Below, one piece after another: positions 25,692-34,128 of a stretch of DNA of 64,000 nucleotides (positions are counted from its first letter, which is position 1; every line of letters starts with the position of its first letter). This stretch comes from Pseudoalteromonas sp. H105 (GTDB lineage: Bacteria; Pseudomonadota; Gammaproteobacteria; Enterobacterales; Alteromonadaceae). The notes under the pieces were generated by a model. It worked only from the letters and a program-made list of their open reading frames with translations, did not search any database and was not told the DNA's origin. The stretch lies in assembly GCF_001469215.1 (NCBI RefSeq), contig NZ_LOFH01000003.1, positions 62,001 through 126,000 of the forward strand, read 5' to 3'. A program made the translations under genes and the position numbers.

Positions 25692-26537
25692 TTAAATATC
25701 TAAAGCGGCTTTGGCGTGTGCTAAATAGGTTTGTGATACGGGCACTTCTAAATTATTTTCCATAATCAGTATTAGTTTGCGGCCTTCTTTTTTGCTTGCA
25801 GCAACGGCTTGACGTGATACCCACCATGATCGGTGTGTTTGAAATCCATCATAATTCTCTAATTTTGATAAAGCATCTTTAAACCGCATTAGTAGCAGGT
25901 GCTGGCCTTTATCAGTCACCACATTTAAGTAATGATCGTCCATTTGTAGGCAAATCAGTCGGCCTCTTTTTTCTAGTGGTAATTCATTGATGAGTTCGTT
26001 TACCTGTTGATTTTGAATCGTGACGACTCTTTCAGATTCACTCGTCAATGCCTGTTCGCTTTGCTGTGACTGTTTATGTTGTTGTATCAAAATGCTCTTG
26101 ATAGAGCTGACACCTGCAATGATTCCCCCAATAAATACACTCGCTAAAAAAGACATGGGCAGTGACTGCCAATAATTCTCAAATGAGTTAAAAAAGAAAT
26201 TAATAATAAAGGGGGCTAAAAACGCCATGACCATACTAGCCACCAGTGTTGAAATAATAAGCCTAACCGCTGCATTGTTAAAAGGTTGGGGTAAGGTGTG
26301 CAATAACCATGCGGATAAAATTTGTATTGTGGGAGAGTAAACTGCATAGCCACTAAAACAGATGACCGTCCAAAAGGCCCCGCTGTATAAAAAACTAATT
26401 TCATGCATACCAAATGGTTTCAGAAACGTTAAAAAAAGCACAAAAATAGCGACAACTAAGCAGTCAGATAGAAAGTCTTTAACTTTCAATCCACTTCTTA
26501 AGTACTGATTATTATGGTTTATTTCACGATTCGTCAA
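25692..26537 (-). CDS. LytTR transcriptional regulator with four-helix membrane domain
   Basis: A 281-residue regulator with the same plan as the gene at 18986 but different sequence. Four hydrophobic segments lie in residues 20-160 (FLSDCLVVAIFVLFLTFL, AFWTVICFSGYAVY, RLIISTLVASMVMAFLAPFI, MSFLASVFIGGIIAGVSS). A Gln/Ser-rich linker is followed by a C-terminal LytTR domain (about 185-281): LICLQMDDHYLNVVTDKGQH, FQTHRSWWVSRQAVAA and VPVSQTYLAHAKAAL. It is divergent from the DUF2141/carotenoid oxygenase operon, which is its likely target. No receiver is present. Confidence 0.88.
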   Translation of the reverse strand: MTNREINHNNQYLRSGLKVKDFLSDCLVVAIFVLFLTFLKPFGMHEISFLYSGAFWTVICFSGYAVYSPTIQILSAWLLHTLPQPFNNAAVRLIISTLVASMVMAFLAPFIINFFFNSFENYWQSLPMSFLASVFIGGIIAGVSSIKSILIQQHKQSQQSEQALTSESERVVTIQNQQVNELINELPLEKRGRLICLQMDDHYLNVVTDKGQHLLLMRFKDALSKLENYDGFQTHRSWWVSRQAVAASKKEGRKLILIMENNLEVPVSQTYLAHAKAALDI

Positions 26538-26678
26538 TTGAACCCCCGGGTTTTCTTATTATTTTACGAAGTTTACGGTATAGCTCACGAAAGCCATATT
26601 GAAGACGTTCAAAGCTCGCTCTATTGTAACTCCAACGAGCCAACTCGGCATAGTCAATCTAACGTATTAGGAAATACC

Positions 26679-27098
26679 ATGAACTTATTACAGCTTTCAA
26701 CTATTACACTGGCATTGGTAATTGTACCTGCAACGGCACAAACGGTGCAATTTGATATTCAATCGATTAAGCATAATGATGGAAAGCTATATATACAATT
26801 GTTTAAAGGTGAACACGATTACAACAGCGGCAAGCCCTATAATGCCACAATAGTAAAAGCAAAAGAGGGCACGATCAGCGTCACGTTTAATGATATTGAA
26901 GCCGGTGATTATGCCATTCGCTATTTTCACGATGAAAATGACAATGGCAGCATGGATACGAACTTATTTGGCCTCCCAGTCGAAGGGTATGGCTTTTCAA
27001 ATAACGCCATCGTGAGATTTGGCCCACCAAGCTATGAAGAAATGGCGTTCACAGTTGCTCAACAGCCAGTTAAAACATATTCAACGATTAACTACTGA
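26679..27098 (+). CDS. DUF2141 family exported protein
   Basis: The start at 26679 has AGGA 6-7 bases upstream and gives the signal peptide MNLLQLSTITLALVIVPATAQ; the frame is open further upstream without a ribosome site. The mature protein (about 118 residues) carries the DUF2141 hallmarks: LYIQLFKGEHDYNSGKPYNA, FNDIEAGDYAIRYFHDENDNGSMD, and NLFGLPVEGYGFSNNA. The family is a small beta-sandwich of unknown function in the periplasm or outer membrane, often next to LytTR regulators and carotenoid genes. It ends 10 bases before the carotenoid oxygenase start. Confidence 0.88.
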   Translation: MNLLQLSTITLALVIVPATAQTVQFDIQSIKHNDGKLYIQLFKGEHDYNSGKPYNATIVKAKEGTISVTFNDIEAGDYAIRYFHDENDNGSMDTNLFGLPVEGYGFSNNAIVRFGPPSYEEMAFTVAQQPVKTYSTINY

Positions 27099-27108
27099 GG
27101 GAAGCAAA

Positions 27109-28629
27109 ATGGAACGCAGAGAAGCACTCAAAAATATATTTAGCTTATCTATAGCAGCAGCGGTTGCCCCGTTACCATCTTTTGCTAATTTATCGTTAGT
27201 AGAAGGGGGCGTGCTAAAACAAAACGCACAGCTATTCCAAAAGGCTTTATTGACCAATCCGAATTTACAGGGCTTTGTTGGTTTAAAGCACAATATATCT
27301 GAACAAGTATTAAAGGTAGAAGGTGCAATACCAGCGGATTTTAAAGGCTCATTTTACAGAAACGGACCTGCAATACACCAAAGGCAAGGCCAACGATACA
27401 CGCACTTGTTTGAAGGTGATGGCATGGTGCAACAGTTTTCATTTACAGAGCAAGGGGTGACTCATCGGGCTAAATTTATTAATACAGCCAAGTTTGAGAA
27501 AGAGCAGCAAGCGGGGAAGTTTTTATTTTCAGGCCCAGACAGTAAGCTAAAAAATAGCCGTTCTGTTACGGGTCCTGACAGCATTAATACAGCTAATACC
27601 AATGTATTACCTGTTAACGGTGAGTTATGGGCGCTTTGGGAAGCAGGCTCTGCAACTGCAATTGACCCTAAAACACTCAACACAAAAGGGGTGATTGATT
27701 TGGGTAAAAATACCCACTACGGCAGCAGCTTAAAAGGGTTGGCATTTTCAGCTCACCCTAAGGTCGATCCAGATGGCACTATTTGGAATTTTGGTAGCAC
27801 GGTTACCGGTGACATTGTGCTTTACCATTTGAACAAGCTGGGGGCCACACAAAAAGTGAATATTTTAAAAACGAATTATCGTGGTGGTATGTTGCATGAC
27901 TTTTTAGTCACCCATAAGCACTTGCTTATTATTTTACCTTCGATTATCAAGGACAAAACGAAAGATACATTTTTTGGTGCGATAAGTTTTGATGAACAAG
28001 TACCCCTGCGTGTACTTGTTGTTGATAAAGCGACTCTGACTTTAAAAAGAGAGTATAACCTTGACCCCGGGTTTGCTTTTCACTTTGGAAATGCGTGGGA
28101 AGATCAACAAGGTAATATTCGCTTTGATGCCAGTCTTTATCCAAATTTAGATAACTTGCACTATATGAGCGAGGTTATGAAAGGGAAAGTCAGTCACCCA
28201 GAGCAAGCTAAAACAACGTTTTTTACGTTATATAAAAATGGCCGTACGACGAAAGAAACAATCCCAGGTGTGAGTGAGTTTCCCCGTATTTATAACCACT
28301 TAACGGGACTGAAAAATAATACTTTAGTTACATTATCCTCGGTTGAAAGCGACGTTTGGAGTGATGCTGTACGGGTTATTAATACTCACACAGGCAAGCA
28401 GGATAGGTTTACATATGGTAAGGAGTATTTGGTGGAAGAGCATGTCGTGGTCGATTCATCACAAAAGGAAGGGAGCGGATATCTAGTAGGTACAGCGTTG
28501 CATGTGCCTTCAAAACGAACGTGCGTAAATATATTTAAAGCGAATAGAGTGAGTGACGGCCCTGTTTGCAGAGCGTGGCTGCCTGATGCTATACCACTGG
28601 GTTTTCATGGCAACTTTATGCCAACTTAA
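27109..28629 (+). CDS. Carotenoid oxygenase (retinal pigment epithelial membrane protein family)
   Basis: A 506-residue member of the carotenoid cleavage oxygenase family, starting at 27109 after GAGGGAAG. The N-terminus MERREALKNIFSLSIAAAVA resembles a twin-arginine signal. The seven-bladed-propeller core shows the four iron-binding histidines: H216 in FSAHPKVDPDG, H263 in GGMLHDFLVT, H325 in GFAFHFGNAWED, and H500 in GFHGNFMPT. The opening DFKGSFYRNGPAIH is also canonical. These enzymes cleave double bonds in carotenoids or apocarotenoids using Fe(II) and O2. Together with DUF2141 it forms an operon opposite a LytTR regulator. The substrate is not deducible. Confidence 0.92.
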   Translation: MERREALKNIFSLSIAAAVAPLPSFANLSLVEGGVLKQNAQLFQKALLTNPNLQGFVGLKHNISEQVLKVEGAIPADFKGSFYRNGPAIHQRQGQRYTHLFEGDGMVQQFSFTEQGVTHRAKFINTAKFEKEQQAGKFLFSGPDSKLKNSRSVTGPDSINTANTNVLPVNGELWALWEAGSATAIDPKTLNTKGVIDLGKNTHYGSSLKGLAFSAHPKVDPDGTIWNFGSTVTGDIVLYHLNKLGATQKVNILKTNYRGGMLHDFLVTHKHLLIILPSIIKDKTKDTFFGAISFDEQVPLRVLVVDKATLTLKREYNLDPGFAFHFGNAWEDQQGNIRFDASLYPNLDNLHYMSEVMKGKVSHPEQAKTTFFTLYKNGRTTKETIPGVSEFPRIYNHLTGLKNNTLVTLSSVESDVWSDAVRVINTHTGKQDRFTYGKEYLVEEHVVVDSSQKEGSGYLVGTALHVPSKRTCVNIFKANRVSDGPVCRAWLPDAIPLGFHGNFMPT

Positions 28630-28731
28630 GGTGATCATGAAAATAGCGAGACTTCGCTTACATTGTTGTGTGAAATAAATATATGCAAATTTCAGTGCAT
28701 ACTGAATACTCATTTTAAGCCTTTGAGTTGT

Positions 28732-29103
28732 TTATTGTTCAGTTGCTAATAAATGCTCAATATAAGCGAGTTCTTCACTAAAAATACCGCACAGGAATGC
28801 ACCTTGTTCAATACTCAAGGCATCGCTTGGCTTTGCTGTGTAAGCTTGTTGGCATTTTATAAGCTCCTTTGTTAACCATTGGCATTCGTCGGTTGCTCTT
28901 GCGATGGCTGTTTTTAAAAATGACGGCCATGCGATTTCTGGCAAGCTGAAGTGGTACAGCATGACTGCTATATCGCTATACGCTAGCTGTCGACTGGTTG
29001 GTGGACTATTAATATTTACGGTATCACTGATCTGGTGCTTATTGCAGATAAGCGCCTGTTGCAGAGAAACTTGCTCTAATGTGCTTAGCATGGTTGTTGT
29101 CAT
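28732..29103 (-). CDS. Hypothetical protein, helical
   Basis: A 123-residue soluble, mostly helical protein with a hydrophobic-aromatic pattern (YSDIAVMLYHFSLPEIAWPS, then TAIARATDECQWLTKELIK). No family is recognised. The candidate starts are Met 1 and Met 5; neither has a strong Shine-Dalgarno, though AAGG lies about 12 bases before the first. It converges on the carotenoid oxygenase gene with about 100 bases between, where no clear terminator was seen. It is likely real because the opposite-strand ORF is shorter and less protein-like. Confidence 0.5.
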   Translation of the reverse strand: MTTTMLSTLEQVSLQQALICNKHQISDTVNINSPPTSRQLAYSDIAVMLYHFSLPEIAWPSFLKTAIARATDECQWLTKELIKCQQAYTAKPSDALSIEQGAFLCGIFSEELAYIEHLLATEQ

Positions 29104-29492
29104 AACGTTTTAGTGACCTTTATAGACTAATTACAATGAAACATACATTTAAACAGAGAGTGTTAAGCAATGCGTTAAACACTCATGTTCCTCGAAGGTA
29201 TAGCCGCAGTGATAGCAAAAGTAGGCTGACTGGTCACTGAATTAATAAAATACAATTGTAATCGCGTAGGCGGTTTAAAGCGTAAAGCTAATGCTTTACT
29301 TGCAACTTGGATTGATAACTTAGGCCACGTGCTTAACGCTTCTCGCTTTACTCCTTTGATGCACCGTGATTAACTGGGAAATGCTGTTGGCTTTATCTTT
29401 ACTCCTCAGTCACCCCTTTGTGAATAAGGTGCGTATGAATCGTTAGCTCAACGCTATCAACAAAGTGCAGGCTACCGTTTAGGTTTATTTAA
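29104..29492. other. Intergenic region, possible decayed coding DNA
   Basis: Nothing recognisable as a full gene. One plus-strand frame stays open for about 47 codons ending near 29370 and reads plausibly as protein (GGLKRKANALLATWIDNLGH, NASRFTPLMHRD), but it has no start codon or ribosome site. It may be a fragment of a lost gene, or chance. The final 50 bases must hold the promoter for the formamidase/kynureninase operon. Confidence 0.3.
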
Positions 29493-29513
29493 GTGTACAA
29501 AAGGATATTTATT

Positions 29514-30338
29514 GTGAAAAACACTGTTTTTTTACTGCTAAGTGCATTGCTTGCAATTGGCTGTACAATGACAAATACAGTTGAATTTCCCGTGGTGGAG
29601 AACAATGTTGCATACGCTAAAGTGGCATCGCTTGGATTTGTCGATAGCAATGAAAAAGTGACTTACGGCATAAATGACGCGCAATATGCCTTATTGTGGC
29701 GTGCTAACAAAGCTCAAAAAAAGAGTAGACCTTTAGTGGTATTGTTGCATGGTGGATGCTGGCTAAGTGCTTACGATATAAAGCACACTTATGCATTAAG
29801 TACAGGGCTAGCGCAAGCAGGGTTTAATGTATGGTCTTTAGAGTATCGCCGAACTGGCCAAAGCGGAGGTGGGTGGCCTGTTACTTTTGATGATATAAAA
29901 AAAGGCATTTTAGCCTCAAGCACGTTTAACGATGGCGAGTTTAACTTAAGTAATACTGTTGTTGTCGGGCATTCAGCGGGTGGCCATTTAGCACTGCTTG
30001 CAGGTGGGCAAATGAGCGAGCTTAAAGGGGTCATTGGTCTTGCACCCATTACGGATATCAAAGCTTATGCGCACGGTAAAAACAGTTGCCAAAAAGTGAC
30101 AAAAGAATTTATGCAAGGCATGCCAAACGATAAGCCAGCTGAATATACGCACGCAAACCCAAGTGAACAACCGCTGCATAGCAATAGCTTTATTCTACAG
30201 GGCGGCAAAGATGTGATTGTGCCAGCGCATAACTTAGAGCAACTAAATCGTCCTGTGGTTATATTAGAAGGTGCAGGGCACTTTGATTGGATACACCCAC
30301 AGGGTCTAATGCGTTTAAAACACTGGTCAACACATTAA
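29514..30338 (+). CDS. Kynurenine formamidase-like alpha/beta hydrolase, predicted lipoprotein
   Basis: A GTG at 29514 is preferred to the ATG at 29493, because AAGGA lies about 9 bases upstream and the product then begins as a clean lipoprotein signal, KNTVFLLLSALLAIGC, with Cys at the expected position. The 275-residue protein carries the HGGxW oxyanion motif (VVLLHGGCWLSAYD) and nucleophile GHSAGGHLALL. The acid and His are in the GGKDVIVP and GAGHFDW segments. HGGxW is typical of BNA7-type arylformamidases, and the kynureninase gene follows 13 bases later. A lipid-anchored, periplasmic form would be unexpected for this pathway. Confidence 0.78.
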   Translation: MKNTVFLLLSALLAIGCTMTNTVEFPVVENNVAYAKVASLGFVDSNEKVTYGINDAQYALLWRANKAQKKSRPLVVLLHGGCWLSAYDIKHTYALSTGLAQAGFNVWSLEYRRTGQSGGGWPVTFDDIKKGILASSTFNDGEFNLSNTVVVGHSAGGHLALLAGGQMSELKGVIGLAPITDIKAYAHGKNSCQKVTKEFMQGMPNDKPAEYTHANPSEQPLHSNSFILQGGKDVIVPAHNLEQLNRPVVILEGAGHFDWIHPQGLMRLKHWSTH

Positions 30339-30351
30339 ACGGAATCGATAA

Positions 30352-31587
30352 ATGAATTTTGATGACATTATCACGCTAGATAAAGCCGATCCGCTCGCTC
30401 ATAAACGCGCTGAATTTGCGTTACCAGCGAATACTGTTTACTTAGATGGAAACTCCCTTGGCGCCTTACCTAAGGTGGTTAAGTCACGCGTGGCAGAGGT
30501 TGTTAGCCAGCAATGGGGTGAACATTTAATTAGAAGCTGGAATGACCACCAGTGGATTGACTTACCTACTCAAGTAGGGGAAAAAATAGCCCCTATTATT
30601 GGTGCCGCGCCTGGCCAAGTAATGTGCTGTGATTCGATTTCGATTAATTTATTTAAATTACTAAGCAGTGCCTTGTCGTTAAATTCAGGGCGAAATGTAG
30701 TGCTGTCCACCGAGGCTAACTTTCCAACTGATTTGTATATGGTGCAAGGGTTAAGTGATTTATTAGGCGAGGATTTGTGTCAGCTTAAACTTGTCACCGA
30801 GCAACAGATTGCGCAAAGCTTAACAGATGATGTTGCTGTGTTGCTTTTAACGCAAGTAAACTTTAGGACAGGTCAGTTACTGGACATGCACACATTGACT
30901 CAGCAGGCGCATGATAAAGGCATTTTAGTTATTTGGGATTTAGCCCACAGCGCGGGCGCACTCCCTGTAGAACTGGATAATTGTAACGCTGATTTTGCTG
31001 TAGGGTGCGGATACAAATATTTAAATGGCGGGCCGGGCTCTCCGGCATTTTTATATGTGGCTAAGCGTCATCAAGCTGCGGTTAAACAGCCTTTGAGTGG
31101 TTGGATGGGGCACGCAAAACCGTTTGCATTTGATGCGCAGTACCAAGGCGCTGATAGTGTAAATCAATATTTATGTGGTACTCCCAGTGTTATTGCGATG
31201 AGTGCTTTAGATGCTGCACTTGACGTGTGGCAAGGCGTCAGTATTTTGCACGTACGAGAGAAGTCTATCGCCTTGGCTGATTTATTTATTAAATTGGTAC
31301 GGTCACAGTCATGCCTAGTTGATTTGTACCTGTGTTCAACTGAAGACTCTACACAAAGAGGCAGTCAGTTGGCTTTTGCCCACAATGATGCCTTTGCAAT
31401 TTGCCAAGCACTCATTGAAAAAGGCGTTATTGCAGATTTTAGGGCGCCGAATATTTTACGCTTTGGCTTCACCCCTCTTTATAATTCGTTCGAAGATATA
31501 GGAAATGCGGTCACGATACTAACTGATGTTGTGCAAACGCGATTGTACACCGAGCCACGTTTTAACAAAGCGGGTAAAGTAACCTAA
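30352..31587 (+). CDS. kynU: Kynureninase
   Basis: A 411-residue PLP enzyme of the class-V aminotransferase fold that cleaves kynurenine to anthranilate and alanine. Family hallmarks are the opening YLDGNSLGALP, the RSWNDHQWIDLP segment, DLAHSAGALPVELD (PLP-contacting Asp and His), and CGYKYLNGGPGSPAF with the PLP-binding Lys at about 222. GWMGHAKPF and RFGFTPLYN complete the pattern. It is the second gene after a formamidase-like gene, together covering two consecutive steps of tryptophan degradation. No tryptophan 2,3-dioxygenase gene is visible in this window. Confidence 0.95.
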   Translation: MNFDDIITLDKADPLAHKRAEFALPANTVYLDGNSLGALPKVVKSRVAEVVSQQWGEHLIRSWNDHQWIDLPTQVGEKIAPIIGAAPGQVMCCDSISINLFKLLSSALSLNSGRNVVLSTEANFPTDLYMVQGLSDLLGEDLCQLKLVTEQQIAQSLTDDVAVLLLTQVNFRTGQLLDMHTLTQQAHDKGILVIWDLAHSAGALPVELDNCNADFAVGCGYKYLNGGPGSPAFLYVAKRHQAAVKQPLSGWMGHAKPFAFDAQYQGADSVNQYLCGTPSVIAMSALDAALDVWQGVSILHVREKSIALADLFIKLVRSQSCLVDLYLCSTEDSTQRGSQLAFAHNDAFAICQALIEKGVIADFRAPNILRFGFTPLYNSFEDIGNAVTILTDVVQTRLYTEPRFNKAGKVT

Positions 31588-31611
31588 TATGTACGTGTTT
31601 TAACGTGTTGT

Positions 31612-31630
31612 TGGGGGAGTTTCTCCCTCA
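31612..31630 (+). terminator. Candidate terminator after kynU
   Basis: GGGAG (31615-31619) and CTCCC (31623-31627) form a short stem with a 3-base loop that can be extended by TTG and CAA outside with a mismatch. It is about 25 bases after the stop codon. No T-tract follows, so efficiency is uncertain. Confidence 0.4.
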
Positions 31631-31801
31631 ATATACTCATAGGCCTTAGACCGCGATATATTCATGTTTTAATCATCATTATCGATGATAACCCCACTTT
31701 ATTTTGCACTACCAACGCTAAAACTATTTTAGCGAGTTACTCAGGTTGCTTCATTTCAACTAATCAAAAAGCGCACATTTTGTAAAATAATCGAAAAAAT
31801 A

Positions 31802-31825
31802 CGTCCAAATAGGCCCATTTGGACG
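31802..31825. promoter_or_regulatory. 9-bp inverted repeat upstream of the DUF2306 gene
   Basis: CGTCCAAAT (31802-31810) and ATTTGGACG (31817-31825) form a perfect inverted repeat with a 6-base spacer, 59 bases before the DUF2306 start codon. No T-tract follows in either direction, so an operator is more likely than a terminator. Confidence 0.4.
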
Positions 31826-31884
31826 ATTTAGACCTGCTCTTGCACGCATAATTTGCTATATCGCAGTCCTAAAAGAGATTTTTT

Positions 31885-32775
31885 ATGAATACCATGCAAA
31901 GCGAAGGTGCTAACGCGCAGTACAATAAGAATACGTTAAATGCCCAATTTAAAAAGGCTCCCTCAAATGACTTGGCAAATAAATCGTTAAAATATACAAC
32001 CGTATTTTGGTTCGTCACTACGCTTGTAGGGCAGTGGTTTTTCTTTTATTACATTATGTCGTTTTACGGATTTTCAGTGATTAACGATAACATGCAAATT
32101 TGGAATCGGTGGGAGCCTATGGGCAGTACACCTTTTCATGCGGGGGATTTTTCAGGTAATTTAGCGTTTGCTGCTCATGCAATTGGTGCGGGTATTGTCG
32201 CTTTTGGTGGGGCACTTCAGTTGATACCTAAGGTGCGTAATATGTATCCACGATTTCATAAAATAAATGGCTATGTATTTTTAACGACGGTGCTTTGCTT
32301 GGCGCTTTCTGGTTTTTATTTGGTGTGGATCCGCGACTCAAAACCGCTCACTCTTTCTGGAGTAGGCACCACGATTAACGGCTTTTTGATACTGGCCTTT
32401 GCTTATTTTACGGTTCGGTGTGCTATTAACAAAAAGATAGCGAATCATCGAGAGTGGGCATTACGGTTGTTCTTAGTATCCAATGCGCAGTGGATTTTAA
32501 GAGTCGGGGTATTTAGTTATATGGTTTCAGGCAGTATTCTTGGCTTGAATCCTGCTTTTGGTGATATGTTTTTTCCACTTTGGACATTTGGTTGTTTTGT
32601 AATGCCTTTAGCTATGTTGCAGTTATATTTTTATGCCAAAAGAAAAACAAGCTCTCAACTAAAGTTCGTAGCAAGTGGTTTGTTGTGTGTACTTACTCTC
32701 TTTATGATTGTTGGCATGGTTGGTTTTACACCTTTCTTATTGCTGGTGATGTCGGGCGATCCAATAAGCTTCTAA
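31885..32775 (+). CDS. DUF2306 family membrane protein
   Basis: A 296-residue inner-membrane protein with about seven hydrophobic segments. After a polar N-terminus of about 40 residues there is a first segment (TTVFWFVTTLVGQWFFFYYI), then the DUF2306 signature HAIGAGIVAFGGALQLIPKV, RFHKINGYVFL and FYLVWI. The conserved NHREWALRLFLV loop follows. The family function is unknown; its conserved His residues have suggested haem or metal binding. AAAGAGA precedes the start. The AraC-type regulator begins about 110 bases downstream in the same direction. Confidence 0.85.
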   Translation: MNTMQSEGANAQYNKNTLNAQFKKAPSNDLANKSLKYTTVFWFVTTLVGQWFFFYYIMSFYGFSVINDNMQIWNRWEPMGSTPFHAGDFSGNLAFAAHAIGAGIVAFGGALQLIPKVRNMYPRFHKINGYVFLTTVLCLALSGFYLVWIRDSKPLTLSGVGTTINGFLILAFAYFTVRCAINKKIANHREWALRLFLVSNAQWILRVGVFSYMVSGSILGLNPAFGDMFFPLWTFGCFVMPLAMLQLYFYAKRKTSSQLKFVASGLLCVLTLFMIVGMVGFTPFLLLVMSGDPISF

Positions 32776-32883
32776 GCAGAGTTAGGCTGTTGATATGCGT
32801 AAATGCGACACTCTGTATTCGTAGATTCATAGAATAATTAACTTTATACTCTGAGTGTCTTTGTGTGTTTTTCTGGTATTAAC

Positions 32884-34029
32884 ATGGTAAACCTTTTTCC
32901 AACAATTATTTACTCCTGCATGATGGGTATGACACTGTTTGCTTTGTTAGATGTATTTAATCGACCCAAAGCAAGGCAAAATCTGTTTTTAACAGGTTTA
33001 TTATTTTTATTGCTCATTCATTTGGCGGGTGAGTTATTTATTTTTTCAGGTGCATATGTGTATGCCCCTTCGCTTGCAGGGGCTCAGTTTCCGTTTCGGG
33101 TTTTACTCGGACCTGCGCTATATTTTTATGCCCATGCAACTATGTCGTCAGATAAAGCGATAAATAAACGTCATATTATACTGGCACTGTCAGGTCCTAT
33201 TTTAGTGGTGCTGGCAATGCTGCCATTTATATTTATGTTGAGTCCTGCTGAAAAGCTCTCACTGGCAACGCCAGCCACCAGAGATCCAGAACTTTGGCAA
33301 ATTGCCATTGCAACTTGTCTCGTGGCGACCTTTATTTTTATCGCCTTTACAGCTTTGTTTTTGGTAATGGCATTTAAGCTGCACCATGCTCACCTTGCCC
33401 AACTTAAAGAGCGTTACTCTGAGATTGAGCAACGTTCATTAGCCTGGTTTAGCACGGTGTTAGTTATTTGGGGGGCGACATGGTTAATGTATGCCATAGA
33501 GTTCTCTTTGGGAGCGCTGGGCTGGGCATGGTTTGGTAGCGGGGTTGTGTTGCCTATTTTAGAAACTATTGCCTTAACGCTGTTTATACATAAAGCACTT
33601 AGTCAAAAAGTGTTGTCAGCTTCTGAAAAGGGTGTCCCTCGTGTAAAGCAGGCGCGGACTGCATTACTAAGTGATGAAAAAATGCAGGTGATTGCTGCAA
33701 AGCTTGAGCATGTCATGGCCGAAGACAAGCTATTTTTGCAAGATGGTTTGTCATTAAACAAATTATCAGAAGCGACTTGTGAAACTGAAAATCATATTTC
33801 AGAGACGCTTTCTCAATATCTCAAAACGAACTTTTTTCAATTTGTGAACCGCTTTCGGGTTGAAGAAGCGAAACTGGCATTGAGAGACAAGAATAAATTG
33901 ATAATCACTATCGCGTTGGAGGTAGGGTTTAACTCTAAATCGACGTTCAATACCGCATTTAAAAAAATAGTTGGGCAAAGCCCTTCGGCATACCGTACTC
34001 ATTTACTTGAAGAAGAGCTCGTTGAATGA
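32884..34029 (+). CDS. AraC-family regulator with N-terminal membrane domain
   Basis: A start at 32884 (MVNLFPTII) is preferred because the seven preceding codons add nothing conserved. Residues 1-240 contain about seven hydrophobic segments, and the C-terminal 110 residues are an AraC DNA-binding domain: LSLNKLSEATCETENHISETL is the first helix-turn-helix, and ITIALEVGFNSKSTFNTAFKKIVGQSPSAYR is the second, with the canonical family signature. Such 7TM-AraC proteins probably sense a signal within the membrane. The neighbouring DUF2306 membrane gene is a likely target or partner. Confidence 0.85.
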   Translation: MVNLFPTIIYSCMMGMTLFALLDVFNRPKARQNLFLTGLLFLLLIHLAGELFIFSGAYVYAPSLAGAQFPFRVLLGPALYFYAHATMSSDKAINKRHIILALSGPILVVLAMLPFIFMLSPAEKLSLATPATRDPELWQIAIATCLVATFIFIAFTALFLVMAFKLHHAHLAQLKERYSEIEQRSLAWFSTVLVIWGATWLMYAIEFSLGALGWAWFGSGVVLPILETIALTLFIHKALSQKVLSASEKGVPRVKQARTALLSDEKMQVIAAKLEHVMAEDKLFLQDGLSLNKLSEATCETENHISETLSQYLKTNFFQFVNRFRVEEAKLALRDKNKLIITIALEVGFNSKSTFNTAFKKIVGQSPSAYRTHLLEEELVE

Positions 34030-34128
34030 TTGAGGCTCATTAACTCGTTGCTCGTTTTTTACTTATATTTACCAATAAGGTTTTAACTCTTTTTTAAGTG
34101 CAGGGTAAATCATAAAGTAACATACAGC

